Assembly: GCA_029207755.1 (NCBI GenBank)
Contig: JARCOQ010000003.1
Span: 44,474,144-44,538,143, forward strand
Reading direction: 5' to 3'
Source: Chamaea fasciata
Lineage: Eukaryota; Chordata; Aves; Passeriformes; Sylviidae
Length of the DNA stretch: 64,000 nucleotides
Under the pieces are notes generated by a model. It did no database searches, had not been told where the DNA came from, and saw only the letters and a program-made list of their open reading frames with translations. Below, piece after piece: positions 28,601 through 40,948 of this stretch. The stretch's first letter is position 1; every line of letters starts with the position of its first letter. The position numbers and the translations under genes were made by a program.

Positions 28601-31600
28601 CAGGTTTTTTTTATCTTTTTTCATCGTAAAAACTACAGTGTTTCTTTAATAATATTCTTCTATGAGCTAGTTTTACAAGTATCCTGACTTGTAGGAACAC
28701 AATTCCTAACTTACAGAAATTTAACAAACAAACACACACGTGAACTTCTCTCCCATCTCAATTCATTTTTAGAGAATACTACTGGCCAAATACTCTTGCA
28801 TGGTCAGTAGCAAGGGTATTAAAAGAAAAATTAGTAATTTCTCTTTCTCATTCCTCTCCACAACCGCATTCATCTGGCAGAGTAAGAGTTCAGTACCTAT
28901 ATGTAAGAGTTCAGTATTTAAGTTTGTGAAAGGAGGTTTGGGGGGAAAAGGCAAAATGCAGTCAATGTGGCAACTATTCAGAACAGTGATACAAGATTTT
29001 CCTGTTCAAATGAGTTCTGCTTTTCCACCAGAAAATACTCATAATGAACCAAGCCTGCAAGCATTAAAAATAAAACAGAAAATAAGAAAACAGAAATACC
29101 CAGCTGAAGACAAGTTTGGAGGAGATTTGTTTCATGCTGCATAATTACGAAGACATTTTTTAGATGCATGCTACACAGAAAGTGTAAGTGCTACTGTAGC
29201 AATATAGGAAATAAGAACAATACATAAGCAGTTAGTATTCAGCTAGGTTACCTTCCAGACTTTAAAGATTTAAAGAACCTAAACTACTTGTTCCATACCC
29301 TTTATCCAATTTATCCACCCAGAATACTTCAGTTTCTTTGGCTACTCATTGCTGCACCTGTTTCCAAAACATCTTCAGCTGGCTTAGCCCGTGACTAATG
29401 GCAGCCATTTCCAGGGAGTGACTATTTAAAGAAAGATCTTTGCTCAGATTCCACAAAACTCTTCAACGTATTAAAGAACAGAGAATAAAATTTTTGAAGT
29501 TGCATAGGTAGTGTAAGAGTCTGTTCACTGCTTTCAAGTGTGCTGAAGCTATTATGTAAAGCCCAGTTTTTTTCTTTAAAAGTCCTTAAGCCTCTTATAC
29601 TAAAACCTTCATTTTTTTAGCCTCTTTTCAAAAAGTAACATTTAGGATTACTCAAGTGAAAAAGTCTACCTTAAGTTTTGCTTGATAGTCTTTTGTATGT
29701 CAACAATTCTACTGTTACTTTCCACATGAAACCTTGTTCCGTTCTCAAAAGTCGAACAGGAGGCACCTCAAAAGGTCTTCAGTTCCAAGACACAATGCAG
29801 GACGTCTTACAATGCTTCTCAATAAAATATCAGTGTCTCCATCAAACCACCACGTTACAGTATCAACTTCCTATGCCAATGAAATTCTAATTAATTATAT
29901 GTTTATATAAGCCTAAGATGATAATTGAAAAGAGATTCTGAACTACATGGCTTAAAAGCTAAATCTAATCTTCCGGTAGTACTGTATGAAAAATCAGCCC
30001 AATGTAATATTTATTTTCACTGAAATTCTGTGTATCACCCTGCTAGAAGAGGAATATCCAGTTAAAGCATTCACAATAGCCTTACTAAGCAACTGAAGTG
30101 CCCACATACTACTTGGCTGGAATGTTGTTTCAGTGGACGCAAATGCTGTTTGAAGAGAAACTGCCAGAAAAAAAGACAAGACAGTGCAGTTCCTTTAAGG
30201 AGCTTTTTTTGTAAACACAAGTCCCATCTGCACATCAAATTCAAGTATTGCAGTGGTTTGAGGGTTTTCCCCAAAGTTCAATTCTGAGCAAACATAAGAA
30301 GGATATCCAGCTACAGCAGTAAGATAGATAGCAAAGTTCTGGAACTGTATCTGGATTTGTCTGGAATCAAGTACCTTGGAAGGAAATTTACCATTTCTTT
30401 TGGGGTTTTTATTCGTTTTAATATATATATATAGATATTTATATGAAGATCTCTAAAAGCTGATTTGTTTCCTCAAAACTCCAACTAAGTCAATACAATA
30501 CACATAACTAGAGAAACTTGGTAAGGCCAGCTTAAGTATCATGGATCATTTTAATTCCACATAATAAATGCTATGTTTAATATTTATTGTCAGACCATAA
30601 TTAGGATTTCATTACAGCATTTCAAACGTTCAAATAAGTGCTGTTGCATAGCAAGTTACTCCAGTGACAAAAAGGAAGATTGTTCTCTATTTTAGTGTAA
30701 AAAAGAGCAAGTATAATTTTACTAAACTGAAATCACTGCTACTTGAGCCGCAAATAAAAACATTTCACTGATTTAAAGTTGACCTACTACCACCTGAGTT
30801 ACTCTCTAGTTGCTACCAGTGCCAGATACAACACCAGTGAAAAAGTCTCTCATAGCAGGACATAGACCTATCTCTCATATATATTATTATTAATGCTGTC
30901 ACCAAAAGCATATTTCTCTTACAATATAGAATGTAACAAAAGCAGCTTATTCACTACTTGCCTCAAAAAACTAAATCACCCTACACTGGCAACTGTATAT
31001 ATAAATATGTACTTTTTAACTGTACAATATATGAAATAGAAGATGATTTTTTTAAATGAAATTCAAAAAGTTTACCTTATCCATCCAACACTTTGGCTTG
31101 CATCAGACAAAGTATAATGTAATCAGAACATTAGCTCAACAGCCAAAGAGCTACTAGCAAAGAAAAACTGAATTAGTGTAGACAGGCATCTAATATACAT
31201 ACTAATACTTTCTGGAAGTTCATGTTAAATTATTCCAGGGAACACACTTGGCAGGAGCCTTGGCAGTCCAATTCTAAAATGGATCAAGAATATCAGAATA
31301 TATTTGAAGAGTGACTTTACAGGTTTCAACCCATGTCTCCAACACTGTGTGTCATCAAGTGACACAATCTTTTGTACTACTTGATTTTCAGGAATGTAAA
31401 AACTGCACTAGTAATCTGTGAGTAAAGGAATGAATCCAAGATTTAATGTCTTTTAAATCGTCCAACATTACAGGAAATTAGGCATGAAATTCTGCAAAGA
31501 AGACAAAGACGCCACACGGTTACCCAAATCATGTTCTACGTGTAAAGGTATGTGGATTGTCATTGTAAAGTTCTGGAAGAGCACCTCAGAATGAATCTGC

Positions 31601-34600
31601 ATTTAGAAAATGGAAATGACTCAAAATTGAATTATTGTCTTCATTTTTTGTCTCTGTCCCAGGCAGCAAGGTATTGGTACATATCAAACTAATTTTCACA
31701 CAGTACTGCCGTCTTACTTATGCCTAAGTATTTTGCTATCTCCCTTGATGCCCATCTAGCAGGATAACCTTCTAAAGAAACTGAAGTGGAAATTTATAAA
31801 ATTATTGCTATGTTTTCAAAAATGCATTTATATTTATGGAAGCACAAAGATTAAGAAGCACATATATTTTATTTCTAAGTTTAGTGATGTATTTTGAAGT
31901 AACATTCCTGTAATACTACAGCAACATCTATCTTTCAATAAGCAAAGCAGTAAAATAAGTTAAAAAGTGAAAACACATTTTTTCATTACAAACTACTGAA
32001 TTCTGAAATGGTGGTGTAACATGTACTCATTTAAAAAAAAAAAAAAAAAGTCTCAAACCCTTATTATTTCTCCCAGGAAAAGAAGTTGCACCAACCTAAG
32101 TGTCACAGCATTAACAAAAACATTAACTTAACACTCTTTCACTTAAATACTCATAAAGTATATTGGAAAGTCTCTTCCACCATTTTAAATTAATTTAAAA
32201 TATTCTCTGAAATCTTAGAAGAATCTATTCCACATTTATTTTTAAGAAAACACAAAGTGGACAATTTTAAATGTACAAATGAGATTTAGTGCTTGCAATC
32301 TACTGTTGAGGATAGCTGAAAACAGGAAGGAAAAAAATTATCACAGTGGATCAGGTTGCCCTGCCACAAACTGAAACTTTTTTTTCAGATCAGAAGAGAA
32401 TGTGAAAAAACAAATTACTCCCTACTACATTATTTATTACTAGCTGAAACCTTGCATCAGATACATTTAGATCTGAATTTTGCTGAAGTCAAATCCCGTT
32501 TCCCAAATTCCATTTAGAAGGATTGTCTTAAACGATGAGAAACACTAAGTTAGAAGGACACTTAAGAGGGAAAAGGGAAAGGATCACAGATAAAAGCTCA
32601 GCTAGAACATCAGTTCTTAGAAAGGAAGATAACATATCATACAAATATCTGCATTAAGTTTGTGGTAATAAGCAGAAAATGTCACACACCTCACTCTACC
32701 ATCTCCAACTGGCATTAACACCCAATTGTCACCAAGTCTCCATTTGTCTACCCATAAATAGATGAATATATGGGCCTTCTTAACGCACAAAAAAAACCCA
32801 AAACACCACAAAAACAAAAAAAAACACACCCAAACAAACAAAAAACACCACAACTGAAAGTTTGACTTCTGTTCCCTTCAATTTCCTTATCAAAGAGTGA
32901 TGTAAATTCTCCCCAAATTATCATTTCCTATTGTTTTAATTTGAAATAAAGGTAGAACAATTGTTTACATCTTCCACCCATTTCTAGAAGTACCTACTGT
33001 CAAAATGTATTATAGGCAAACAGAGACTGTCACCTTTATAGGATAGAAATCTAATATTTATGAGTATCTTTCTACTAGAAACGATAATATCAACTGTTTC
33101 TCTAATTTAAGTAGAAAGGGATATAACTGTTATTAATGGTATTCTTTCCAAATACTGAATAAGAACTTGAAGGAGGAGGGAAAGCAAAGCTTATATTGGC
33201 CTCCTTAAAAAATGAGGTTTTTCATCTGATACCCTTCTTTAAGACATCTCCCTTTTTTTAAATCAATGTCTATCATATTGAAAATTAAATTTTATTCATT
33301 CCTTTCAAGACACAGCATCAATTCAATTATATCTTTTCACTCAACATCTTCTAGAAAACATGATCTTCAAACCTGTAAAGAAGTCTGGTATTCTAGGCAG
33401 CAAGCAAGCACAAAAAAACCTTCTATGGTAATTCCACCTGTAGAGTTTACAAAACGTTTAGCCTAATGACTGTAAGCTGCTAACTTGGCAGAGGGATGGG
33501 ACAGGATGTGTGTTCACATGCAGTTTAAACCAATCCTAATCAGTCTTGGTCGACTTCTGCTTTTGTGTCCTTTCTTCCTCTGCCAGGCATCAGCCAGGAC
33601 AGGAACAGTCTGCAAGTGAAGAGTATATGTATCTGACTGTTCTTAATTTCACCTTAGTTCTGTGTTCTCTGGTACCACACAAATGGACTGCTAGCATGGA
33701 AGACAACAAGAATAAACAGCCAAGAGTGGAAGAAGGAGACAAGGCTGCATTCTTCCATGACCATACAACCTTAATTTGACAAACTACTTATGAAACAAAA
33801 TCCTTTGCTACAGCTTGTTGGGGGACAAACCAACAGATTAAACAGTAAGAACAGCAAACTTCTCTGCCCAAGAACAGTGTTATTCACATTAGTCCAACCT
33901 GGCAGCTCTGCAACAAAGCTCTACAGATGTTTGCATTCACACTTAGCTTAAATGACAACTGATGAATGCTGTCTCTAGTTACTGCTTAAGGGGATCTGCA
34001 TAAGTCATAATCAAAGACTACTTAATCTGGGAGTTCTGGATGCTTTTCTTTGGTATACTGTAGAGGAAATACAGGCTCAAAGACAACAGCAATGGGAGCA
34101 AGTAACTCCGTGTTAACTGGAGCGATGCCTTTTCTTACTGCTTTTGCTCACAGTAAGGAAAATGCCTTTTCATAGTTCAGCACAATTTTCTTCATAGTGA
34201 AGACAGGTTCAGGAGCCCCCAAAATAGTACCCCACATTCAATTAATTAACAGATACTCAGGAAGTCACTGTCACACAGTGGTCACACATAAAGCAGCTGG
34301 CTCATCTCAGTCCTAGTTTTCTACAGGTACCTCAGCAACACCCTTCACCCCCCTGCTCTGACATTCTCACAACTGGCTTTCAGAGCTTGCTTACAAACAC
34401 TTCTTGCTAAACAGGTCATGACTGCTTTATAGTCTGCCAAGCAAAGGGGGAAAAAAAAAAAAAAAAAGACAATAGTGTTCTCTTTATTGAATTTCTCCCC
34501 TGGTTCAAACTAATCTTCAGAAGGAAAATAGATGTCTTGTCAAGTATTGAATATCAAAGTGGTTTGCTGTCTTTTCCTTACTTGAATTCCCTGAAATATC

Positions 34601-37600
34601 CCCTCATCTGGTTACCCCATGTTAACAGAAAAAAAAAGAACAAAAACCCCAAGTATCCAGATTTATGACTTTCCATCAAAACCTTTTAAAATAATTTTTG
34701 TAATACATATTAAATCACTAACATTTAGTTTACGCATTGGGCTAAACAATTTTTCTTAGTTCCCTGGAGGCCTTTTGAAGTCTTCTAGAAGTCTTTAAAA
34801 ATCCATTCCATGCACATATCCAAGCAAATATCCAGCGAGTGATAGCAAGCACGGTAACTGGACAACATTAAGTGCTAAGTGGAAAAGGCAAAAAGTAGTG
34901 TTTTTTACCCAAGCACATCAATTAAAAAGCAAGCAGCCACAATACCTGACTTCCCAACATTTCTGAACTGTGACCTGAATTACATTTAGGGCAGAAGGAG
35001 TTCAAGATCCATGGTTTTTCGCTTTGTACATTTCAGCTAAAACAGCTGAAGGGCCTATTAAGTAGAAACACAGAGAATCCAACTGCTGCATTTCACAACA
35101 GGTAGAGAACAGAAAGTGGGTTAACTACTTTCAAGTAAGTATGAATTGATAAATAATCGAGCATTTGGAAGGCACCTATCACATTAGGGTGCCAAGTAAA
35201 GTTAAGCTCTAGGTTTTTCTGTAAAATTTGCTACCTTTTTCAGTGAGGACACCTCAAATTCCCTTTTATTCTTCAGACTGTTTTAAAAGCATGTTTCTAA
35301 GGAAAATGAGTTTATCTGTAGGATTTAAACAAAAGATTTGAAACCAATTTGTGACAACAGTATCACTTCCACCTTTCTCTAAGTTAGCACTATTTTTTCA
35401 GTTTATTCAATCAGCAAAACATTCAGATTAAGTGTTTGATAGTGATTGTAAAGCTTAATATCTCAAAACCTTTGCATTTTGTTTCAAAGGGCTTTTCAAC
35501 TACAATGCAGAATTTCTTCGAAAACAGACATGCAATGTGTATCACAGCATACTCCTGCTCTACATGTTTACAATACTTGTTTTGGATTACAAAGTGAACT
35601 GAATAACCATCCCAAAGTGTTCCAGTGAAGATATGCACATTCATTATTCTGCCTACTAGCATTTCTCTTAGACAGTATGCTCATACAATAGTTATGCTGC
35701 CATGAGAGCATTGATCCAACAATTCTTCACCAACTTTGAGAACAGAAACACAGGCAACTTAACTGTACTAATGCTCAGTTTATGGCAACTTCAGTATTCT
35801 CAGTTTAACACAGGCTTTTTTGCACTATGTGGTCTCATTAACTTTGAGCCCTTATCAACCAATACAACTATTCAACAGCCACATACTACCCATGCAGATT
35901 TGAGTTCAAGACTTTCATGATGTTTAGCCACTGTAAAACATACAAAGACTAGCACTTAAAAAGTGCAAATAAACAATTTCAAAGTAACAATAGATTATTC
36001 CAACCTGACCTGTAAGTGCTTGGTGCAAGTGGTGTTTGCTTTCCTTTCTACATAATTATGCAAGCATGAGGAAGTCAATAACTGCCTCTGATCACTTGCT
36101 CAAACTGGAACATCAGGAAAGAATTTAAGAAAATAATTTTTCACAAAGCAAAAAACAAGTTACAGGGGAAAACCACCTCTTAAGACTTACCTGTTCTCCT
36201 GCCTCCATCACAAAAACTATGCTAATGGTACTCTTCCTTTAGAAATCTCCATTTCTGCTGTAATTCAAATAGTTAACCAGAAAGTGAAAGGTCACTACAT
36301 TCCATGACTGGTTTCCAGCCTGCATAAGACAAATGGGATTTTCAACTGACTTGTGCTCAAAGTTGGAAATTAGTGGCTGAAAAGTTTACTAGATATTTTG
36401 CTTTTGTCTTCAGCCATACTGGCAGAGAATATGAGCAATGGTCTGTCTGGCAAACATTAAGGGAAAGCAGCTACAGCATCAGTGTGCATCAGTGATCTCT
36501 CTGGGTAGCTGGAGAGGTCACTAGGACAGACTACTGAAACAAAAATGTAAATTCGGGATGAATTAAAAGCAAAACAAAACAAAAAAATCTACCATAAATC
36601 ATAGGCATGGCTTTTTTTAATTTGTTAGTGTGGCAACTTTGAGCAAGCACCCAGGAACATCTAGGATTACCAAAGAGAAGTTTCAACAACCATTCAATAG
36701 TTTGTACTTTACAGAATGAAAAACATTAACATGCAAATAGTATCAAAACATTTAAACAATCATTTCAGATCTCTTAATTCATAGAGCATTGCTCTAGCTT
36801 CTGGGACTTCTACTCTTTTGATCCCCACTCAGCAGTGAACTTTTTAAATATGGTGGGTACATTACCTTCATTCACATATTTTTATATCAAACAAATGCCC
36901 TGATACATATTAAAAATCTCACGAGCATTTGCAGCAGTTCTTAGTACAAATCATTTGTGAAACCAAGCTTGTGTTTATTTCTCTCTTTAAAAGCAGACAC
37001 TTTGCTTTCATAGAGTTTACTTCCTGATTTTGGAGCTAAAAAAAAGCACTCTATAAGAATGCGTTTATATATATTGCTACCTACTCAGTAAGTAGTAATT
37101 TGATGGCATGCAATTAGTTTTGAAATCATCAAACAGATTCTACATTCTTCTGACAGATACTTAAATGCAAGAAGGCCGTATACAAAAGGTGCTAAAATAA
37201 ACAACAAAAAAACTTCATAACATGCAAGCAATCTTAGCCATTATCTACACGACTGTACTAACTATCCCTGGTCAATCAACACTGGAAAAAGCCTGATTTA
37301 GGAGAACATCACAATAACAAGCATAAATCTGTTAGACTTTGAACACTTCTTGTACAACATATTTCAAGTCTGTTTTTAAGTGGTCTTTGCAGTCCATGGG
37401 AAGACTACTTAATAGGCTGAAGTTACTGGTTTATATGAGGGACTTTATTTCCTTGGATTAAGTCGGGTTAATTACAAGGAGAACAATTATCCCAACAGCT
37501 CTGGTAATCTCTTAGCAGGCAGCGTACCTCTTTCGTGTCAAAGCATTGCGAAATGCAAGAGCATGGGTGACTTACAGTTTTGTGTCAATACAATTCTTGG

Positions 37601-40184
37601 TGCTGTTCCTAAATATACCTCACTGTGCTTTACAAAGAAAGATCAACATTTTATCCATACCACACAGGTGGGGGAAAGGAGTCAGTAAAGCTAAATGAGT
37701 TGTTCAAGCCCACGTAAAGAGACAAAGATACCAACAAGGAATCCAGTTCTAAGGCTCTGTGCACCAGAATCCACAACACTCTGCACTTGAAAGAATGACC
37801 AACACATAAATCAAAACACAGGCCTCAACCGTGCAGTCAGAAGCAAGTCTGCAGTGAGCAGACTCAAAGCAAGACTAGGTCTTAAAGCATTAAATCCTCT
37901 ATATGCTGAAGTGTCCTTGAGGCACACACTTTCTTTGGATAAATTAAAAATTAAATGCACAGAAATATACAGTCATATTTAAACAGTATCTTTATCTAGT
38001 ATAGTCAATGTTACCTTGAAGTGATACAAACAGCTAATAATTCTCTTCAGCATTCTCCCTTACCGCTTCTTATTGGACTAGCTTGTATCCTTGTAAGCTT
38101 AACTAATAAATTACCAATTTAAGCCAGCCAGAAGGACTAATGCACTGCATCACTCCTATAATCTTACTTGGGTTGTTGAATCTTAGAAATTTCTTTGGAA
38201 CCACAATTCTGTTAAAAGTTTCCGTGTAATAACTAAAGCTTCAAAGTAATGACTTACAGATTAACCTCCCTTAACACTACGGGGCACAGCAAATGAAGTA
38301 CTGGAGTTATCTCAAACATATATAAGTTTAACACTACACACACACAAATTGCAAAAATCACAGACTTAACACCTGAGCACTCTGAAAGAATCTATCCCAA
38401 CTTTAAAAATAAACATGCAATAGTAGCACAAACCTTACTGAAGAATAAGTAAGCTGTGAGAGGTATTTTTTTTTTAAATACAGATCTATTAACAGGTTTT
38501 TGTGTTTGTTACCCTAAATTTAATCATCTGTTATATGTTCAATTCAGCCTGAAGTGGATCTATATTACTATTTCACAGAACACTTTGTGTTCTCCTTGTA
38601 ATCTGACCTCCTCGTGCTCCCAACTGTCTATCTACATATTAACATGGCTCCAAAAACCACAGTATCTGAACCTAATCTCTATGGTAACTGCAAGATTTGT
38701 TTACACTGAAAAAGAATATTAGAAACTTATGTAAATTTAACTGTCATTTAAATAAATGTTTTTTCTTTCTGGGGAAAAAATCACCCTATACTGCCTCCTA
38801 TTTATCTTCCTTCCATCTCCTGTATCTCCACCAGGCAATGAGCCACATTTGGAAAGCTCCCTATCATACAACTTCAACAGCCTGTTGTTGTAAATTCATA
38901 CATAGTTTACTTTTAATAAGACAGACATTTGCAGTATTTTAGATCTTAGCACTTGCTAAAGAAAAATCATAGAGAGGGCAATTTAAACATGATTTTTAAA
39001 AAAATACTGTCATAAAGTCACCAAAGTAAAAAAAAAAAAAAAACAAACATGCTAAACCTTTACCAGCTACACAGAAAGACTTCGCTGCTCAGCAACTCAG
39101 ATCAATCTAGAAATTAACAGAGTCTATTTCATTCACCATTTCTAGCGGTGAATATAGTACTGGGTCCACATTTTACATAATACTCATTCACAGACAGCAG
39201 GCAAAAACTCTGATAGTGGAAGAACCCACATACAGACTGCTCTTTTTCATTAACAAATACCAAAGAATTGATGCATCACAAGTTTGTAACAGTTGTTCTT
39301 TATAAGATTTACAGTATTTTGAAATGAGATTTACTGCTGCCCAGCAGGACCGGGAGCTGAATTACATGGGGGTGACAGTAACATAAATGGCAGTTTGAGC
39401 AAGACATATCAGCAAAATGGTAAAAAAACCCCAAAACCTAAGAAACACAGTTGTTAAAAACTACTTTTAGATACACAGTTCTTGGCCACACACAGAAGAA
39501 ATCATTCTAGTCCACCGATACGATTTTTTATTCTATAAAGCTTGCATAATATACCAAACATAAATAGTCTAGAAAGGTCTAAGAGAAGAAAACTGCATGA
39601 CAGCGAGGTACATGACTACTGCACAGCACCGAGAGGAAAATCAGAACCTGTTTGAAGATCTTTCTGCACCTCACAGCAATCATTTCACTGCAGAGAATCC
39701 CTTACAGGCACCCTCTCCGATCACACCAAGATTATCCATTCAACAAAACTCCTACTGACAAATAGAAAGTAAATCTACCCTCTATTCAAGTAAACAATGT
39801 TCCAGAGCCAACATTTCTCCCACAACGTTACTTTCTCGAGCAGGGTGACTGTGCCCTGCTCCTCCATGAAGGAAGCTCAGCCCAGGCAGCCATGTCCTTA
39901 TTCTCCTACAAATAATGTTTCTGAAGGAGAACAGCCCCTGCTCGGGGAACTTACAGCTTCCCCCAGCACAACGCGGTGGAGCAAAGCCCGCCCCACGGTC
40001 AGCAAACCAGCGAAGGCACCGAAACACGGCAGCGAGGGCGAAGCTGCCCGCAGTCTGGATCTGCACCAGCAGCGAGCCTCGCACCGGGGTCGGGACAGAT
40101 GGACTGACAGAGAGGACAGCATTTCTCCATGCAACCCTCCCTCCTTTCCCCTCCCAGGCACACGAGCGAGTGTTTTACCTTCAT
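1597..40184 (-). CDS. ARID4B: ARID4B, 5' part of coding sequence (residues 1-118), spliced, 3' end off the left edge
   Basis: Joined coding segments, in transcript order, are 40184-40179, 11444-11334, 6550-6485, 5892-5802 and 1676-1597. Codon phase is continuous across every junction and each intron is GT-AG. The product starts [16 protein letters not shown] and ends at ERHFAESE, closely matching vertebrate ARID4B as I recall it. From family knowledge, ARID4B (also RBP1L1, SAP180) is a nuclear scaffold of the SIN3A-HDAC corepressor with an N-terminal Tudor domain, an RBB1NT/PWWP-like region, an ARID DNA-binding domain and a chromo-barrel. Only the Tudor region (about residues 4-118) lies in this window. 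The paralogue ARID4A has a similar N-terminus, but the residues read here fit ARID4B better and the head-to-head GGPS1 neighbour supports it. The next exon, expected to begin with Thr-Leu-Asp-Gln, was not found before position 1. Confidence 0.95.
1677..5801 (-). other. ARID4B: ARID4B intron 5 (about 4.1 kb)
   Basis: AT-rich intron. The only clear internal structure is the alternating TG/CA stretch with inverted arms at 3891-4008. No coding exon or recognisable mobile element was seen. Confidence 0.85.
3891..4008. repeat. Alternating purine-pyrimidine TG/CA tract with inverted arms
   Basis: A TG-rich arm (about 3891-3926) is followed, after about 40 bases, by a CA/TA-rich arm (about 3964-4008). 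The segment 3911-3926 pairs with 3968-3983 at 14 of 16 positions. Alternating TG runs can adopt Z-DNA and the arms could fold as a hairpin in the ARID4B pre-mRNA. It is probably a degenerate microsatellite. Confidence 0.6.
5802..5892 (-). CDS. ARID4B: ARID4B exon 5 (residues 62-91 plus one base)
   Basis: This exon is 91 nt (30 codons plus G), reading [20 protein letters not shown] then [10 protein letters not shown]. The Trp-Tyr pair and following strand are typical of the Tudor barrel. The acceptor ends CTATTTTAG at 5893 and the donor is TGTAG then GTAAGAGA at 5801. The exon begins GTAGGA, again leaving an AG-GT sequence at the mRNA junction. Compared with the mammalian protein as I recall it there are a few substitutions (for example Pro-Asp-Gly-Thr in place of Leu-Asp-Gly-Ala). 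Confidence 0.95.
5893..6484 (-). other. ARID4B: ARID4B intron 4 (592 nt)
   Basis: A short GT-AG intron between two Tudor-domain exons. Nothing else was recognised in it. Confidence 0.9.
6485..6550 (-). CDS. ARID4B: ARID4B exon 4 (residues 40-61, Tudor domain)
   Basis: This exon is 66 nt, 22 codons, phase 0 at both ends, reading [20 protein letters not shown] then Leu-Lys. The acceptor ends TTTTTTAG at 6551 and the donor is AAG then GTAATAAA at 6484. The exon itself begins GTAACC, so the spliced junction with exon 3 reads AAG-GTAACC. Skipping it would remove 22 residues in frame from the Tudor fold. Confidence 0.96.
9143..9190. repeat. Two-copy 24-nt tandem duplication
   Basis: Unit 1 is 9143-9166 and unit 2 is 9167-9190. 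Both start TACATAGCA and agree at about 20 of 24 positions. It lies in ARID4B intron 3. Confidence 0.7.
11274..11300. repeat. C27 homopolymer (G27 in the ARID4B sense)
   Basis: There are twenty-seven consecutive C on the plus strand. In the ARID4B transcript this is an uninterrupted G27 tract starting 34 nt after the exon 3 donor. G runs just downstream of 5' splice sites often act as intronic splicing enhancers, and a tract this long could form G-quadruplexes. The exact length is prone to sequencing error. Confidence 0.95.
11334..11444 (-). CDS. ARID4B: ARID4B exon 3 (residues 3-39, start of Tudor domain)
   Basis: This exon is 111 nt, 37 codons, phase 0 at both ends. It reads [16 protein letters not shown] through KRLVKVK, which forms the first strands of the N-terminal Tudor-type barrel. 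The acceptor is a strong pyrimidine tract ending TTCCAG at 11445. The donor is AAG followed by GTATGTGG at 11333. A 27-base G tract on the transcribed sense lies at intron positions +34 to +60. Skipping this exon would preserve frame. Confidence 0.96.
15180..15880. promoter_or_regulatory. Internal CpG island in ARID4B intron 2
   Basis: About 700 bases of strongly GC- and CpG-rich sequence stand out from AT-rich surroundings more than 25 kb inside ARID4B. It contains GC boxes and a GAA-nn-TTC palindrome at 15595-15608. A minus-strand donor-like site (GG then GTGAGTGG) lies at 15177. This looks like an alternative promoter or enhancer for a shorter ARID4B transcript or a noncoding RNA. No protein product is recognised. 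The call as a CpG island is firm; its activity is inference. Confidence 0.6.
15595..15608. promoter_or_regulatory. Heat-shock-element-like palindrome
   Basis: CCAGAA, a GT centre, then TTCTGG: a perfect inverted repeat containing GAA-nn-TTC, the core pairing of heat-shock factor sites. It has only two pentamers, whereas strong sites have three, so function is uncertain. Confidence 0.35.
18526..18544. repeat. G-rich run (G5-A-G13)
   Basis: A simple G tract in ARID4B intron 2, read as a C tract in the ARID4B transcript. Confidence 0.9.
25837..26238 (+). other. Isolated 133-codon open frame, unidentified
   Basis: An uninterrupted plus-strand frame runs from ATG (directly preceded by an in-frame TAA) to TGA, antisense to ARID4B intron 2. 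The conceptual product, beginning [18 protein letters not shown], is hydrophilic and mixed in composition, with no signal peptide, membrane segment or motif I recognise. Local base composition is less AT-rich than its flanks. I do not recognise a gene, and no splice context or CpG promoter supports one. It may be chance, or a fragment of an old retroposed sequence. Confidence 0.2.
32783..32854. repeat. C/A-rich low-complexity stretch
   Basis: Almost exclusively A and C on the plus strand, with A runs and ACACC motifs. It would be G/U-rich in the ARID4B pre-mRNA. Confidence 0.75.
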
Positions 40185-40240
40185 GATGAGCTCAGGCTGC
40201 GGTAAAAGCCTCGATCGTGGCTGAGCGGCCGAGGCTGGAC
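40179..40240 (-). CDS. ARID4B: ARID4B exon 2: 56 nt of 5' UTR plus start codon and one further codon
   Basis: The minus-strand acceptor (a T-rich tract then ATTCCAG) ends at 40241 and the donor after ATGAAG begins at 40178 (GTAAAACA). Only six coding bases, Met-Lys, sit at the extreme 3' end of the exon (40184-40179). The start codon has A at -3, a favourable Kozak base. The start was chosen because the next exon begins in phase 0 with Ala-Ile-Asp-Glu-Pro-Pro, which directly follows Met-Lys in ARID4B as I recall it. Confidence 0.9.
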
Positions 40241-40759
40241 CTGGAATTTAAAACAAAGCGCTAAGGCACCGCACCAGCCGCTCGCACCGGGCGGGGGGAG
40301 GGGAGCCAAGGATCGGGTGGGGGCGCTGGGCTCCTCCCGAAACTCCCCCTTTGCTTCCCCGGGTCCCCCCTTCTCCCGTGGCTAACCCCTTTCCCTCTCT
40401 GCTCGGCCGCTGTTTCTCCCCCCCCGCTCCCACACGCCGCGGCTTCCCCTACACTCGCTGCCATTGACGCCATTTCTGTCAGAGGAGGAGAAACTTGCCA
40501 CAACAACAACCCACCCCCGGCTGCCGCGGGAGGGGGGAGGCGCCCCGGCCGCCTCCCCGGGGCGCTGCGCCCTCTCCCCGGGCACCGAGCGGCGGGAGGG
40601 CACCCGCGGGGGTCCCAGCGCGGAGAACACCCCCCCTCCTCGCTTCACCGCGGGGAGAGGGAGAGAGGAGAGAGAGAGGGAGGGAGGCTCTTCCTCCATT
40701 GTACGAGGAAGAGTGCCCGTGTGCGCGGCGGGAGAGCGGGGTGACGGGAGCAGTCCCCC

Positions 40760-40767
<8 letters not shown>

Positions 40768-40803
<36 letters not shown>
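40768..40803. repeat. (AC)18 microsatellite
   Basis: A perfect 36-base AC dinucleotide array lies inside the CpG island. It reads as (GT)18 in the ARID4B direction. It is likely to vary in length between individuals. Confidence 0.95.
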
Positions 40804-40806
<3 letters not shown>

Positions 40807-40948
40807 TTTGTAGGGGCTGCGGCTCCGGATCGCGGCGGCTCCTCCTCCCTCCGTCTCCCCCCCCTAAATAAAGGAAAGCGCTGACTCCGCCGCAGGAGTT
40901 TCGGCAGCAACAGCCGCAACTCCCCGGCTCGGCGCAGCGGGTCCGGGC

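Larger units (their letters stand above)
11445..40178 (-). other. ARID4B: ARID4B intron 2 (28.7 kb)
   Basis: A very long first coding intron, mostly AT-rich. Apart from the internal CpG island at 15.2-15.9 kb, homopolymer runs and one isolated 133-codon opening at 25837-26238, I see no exon on either strand. I recognised no CR1 fragment in it. Poly-A or poly-T runs occur near 14538, 25261, 32034, 34448 and 39028. Confidence 0.8.
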
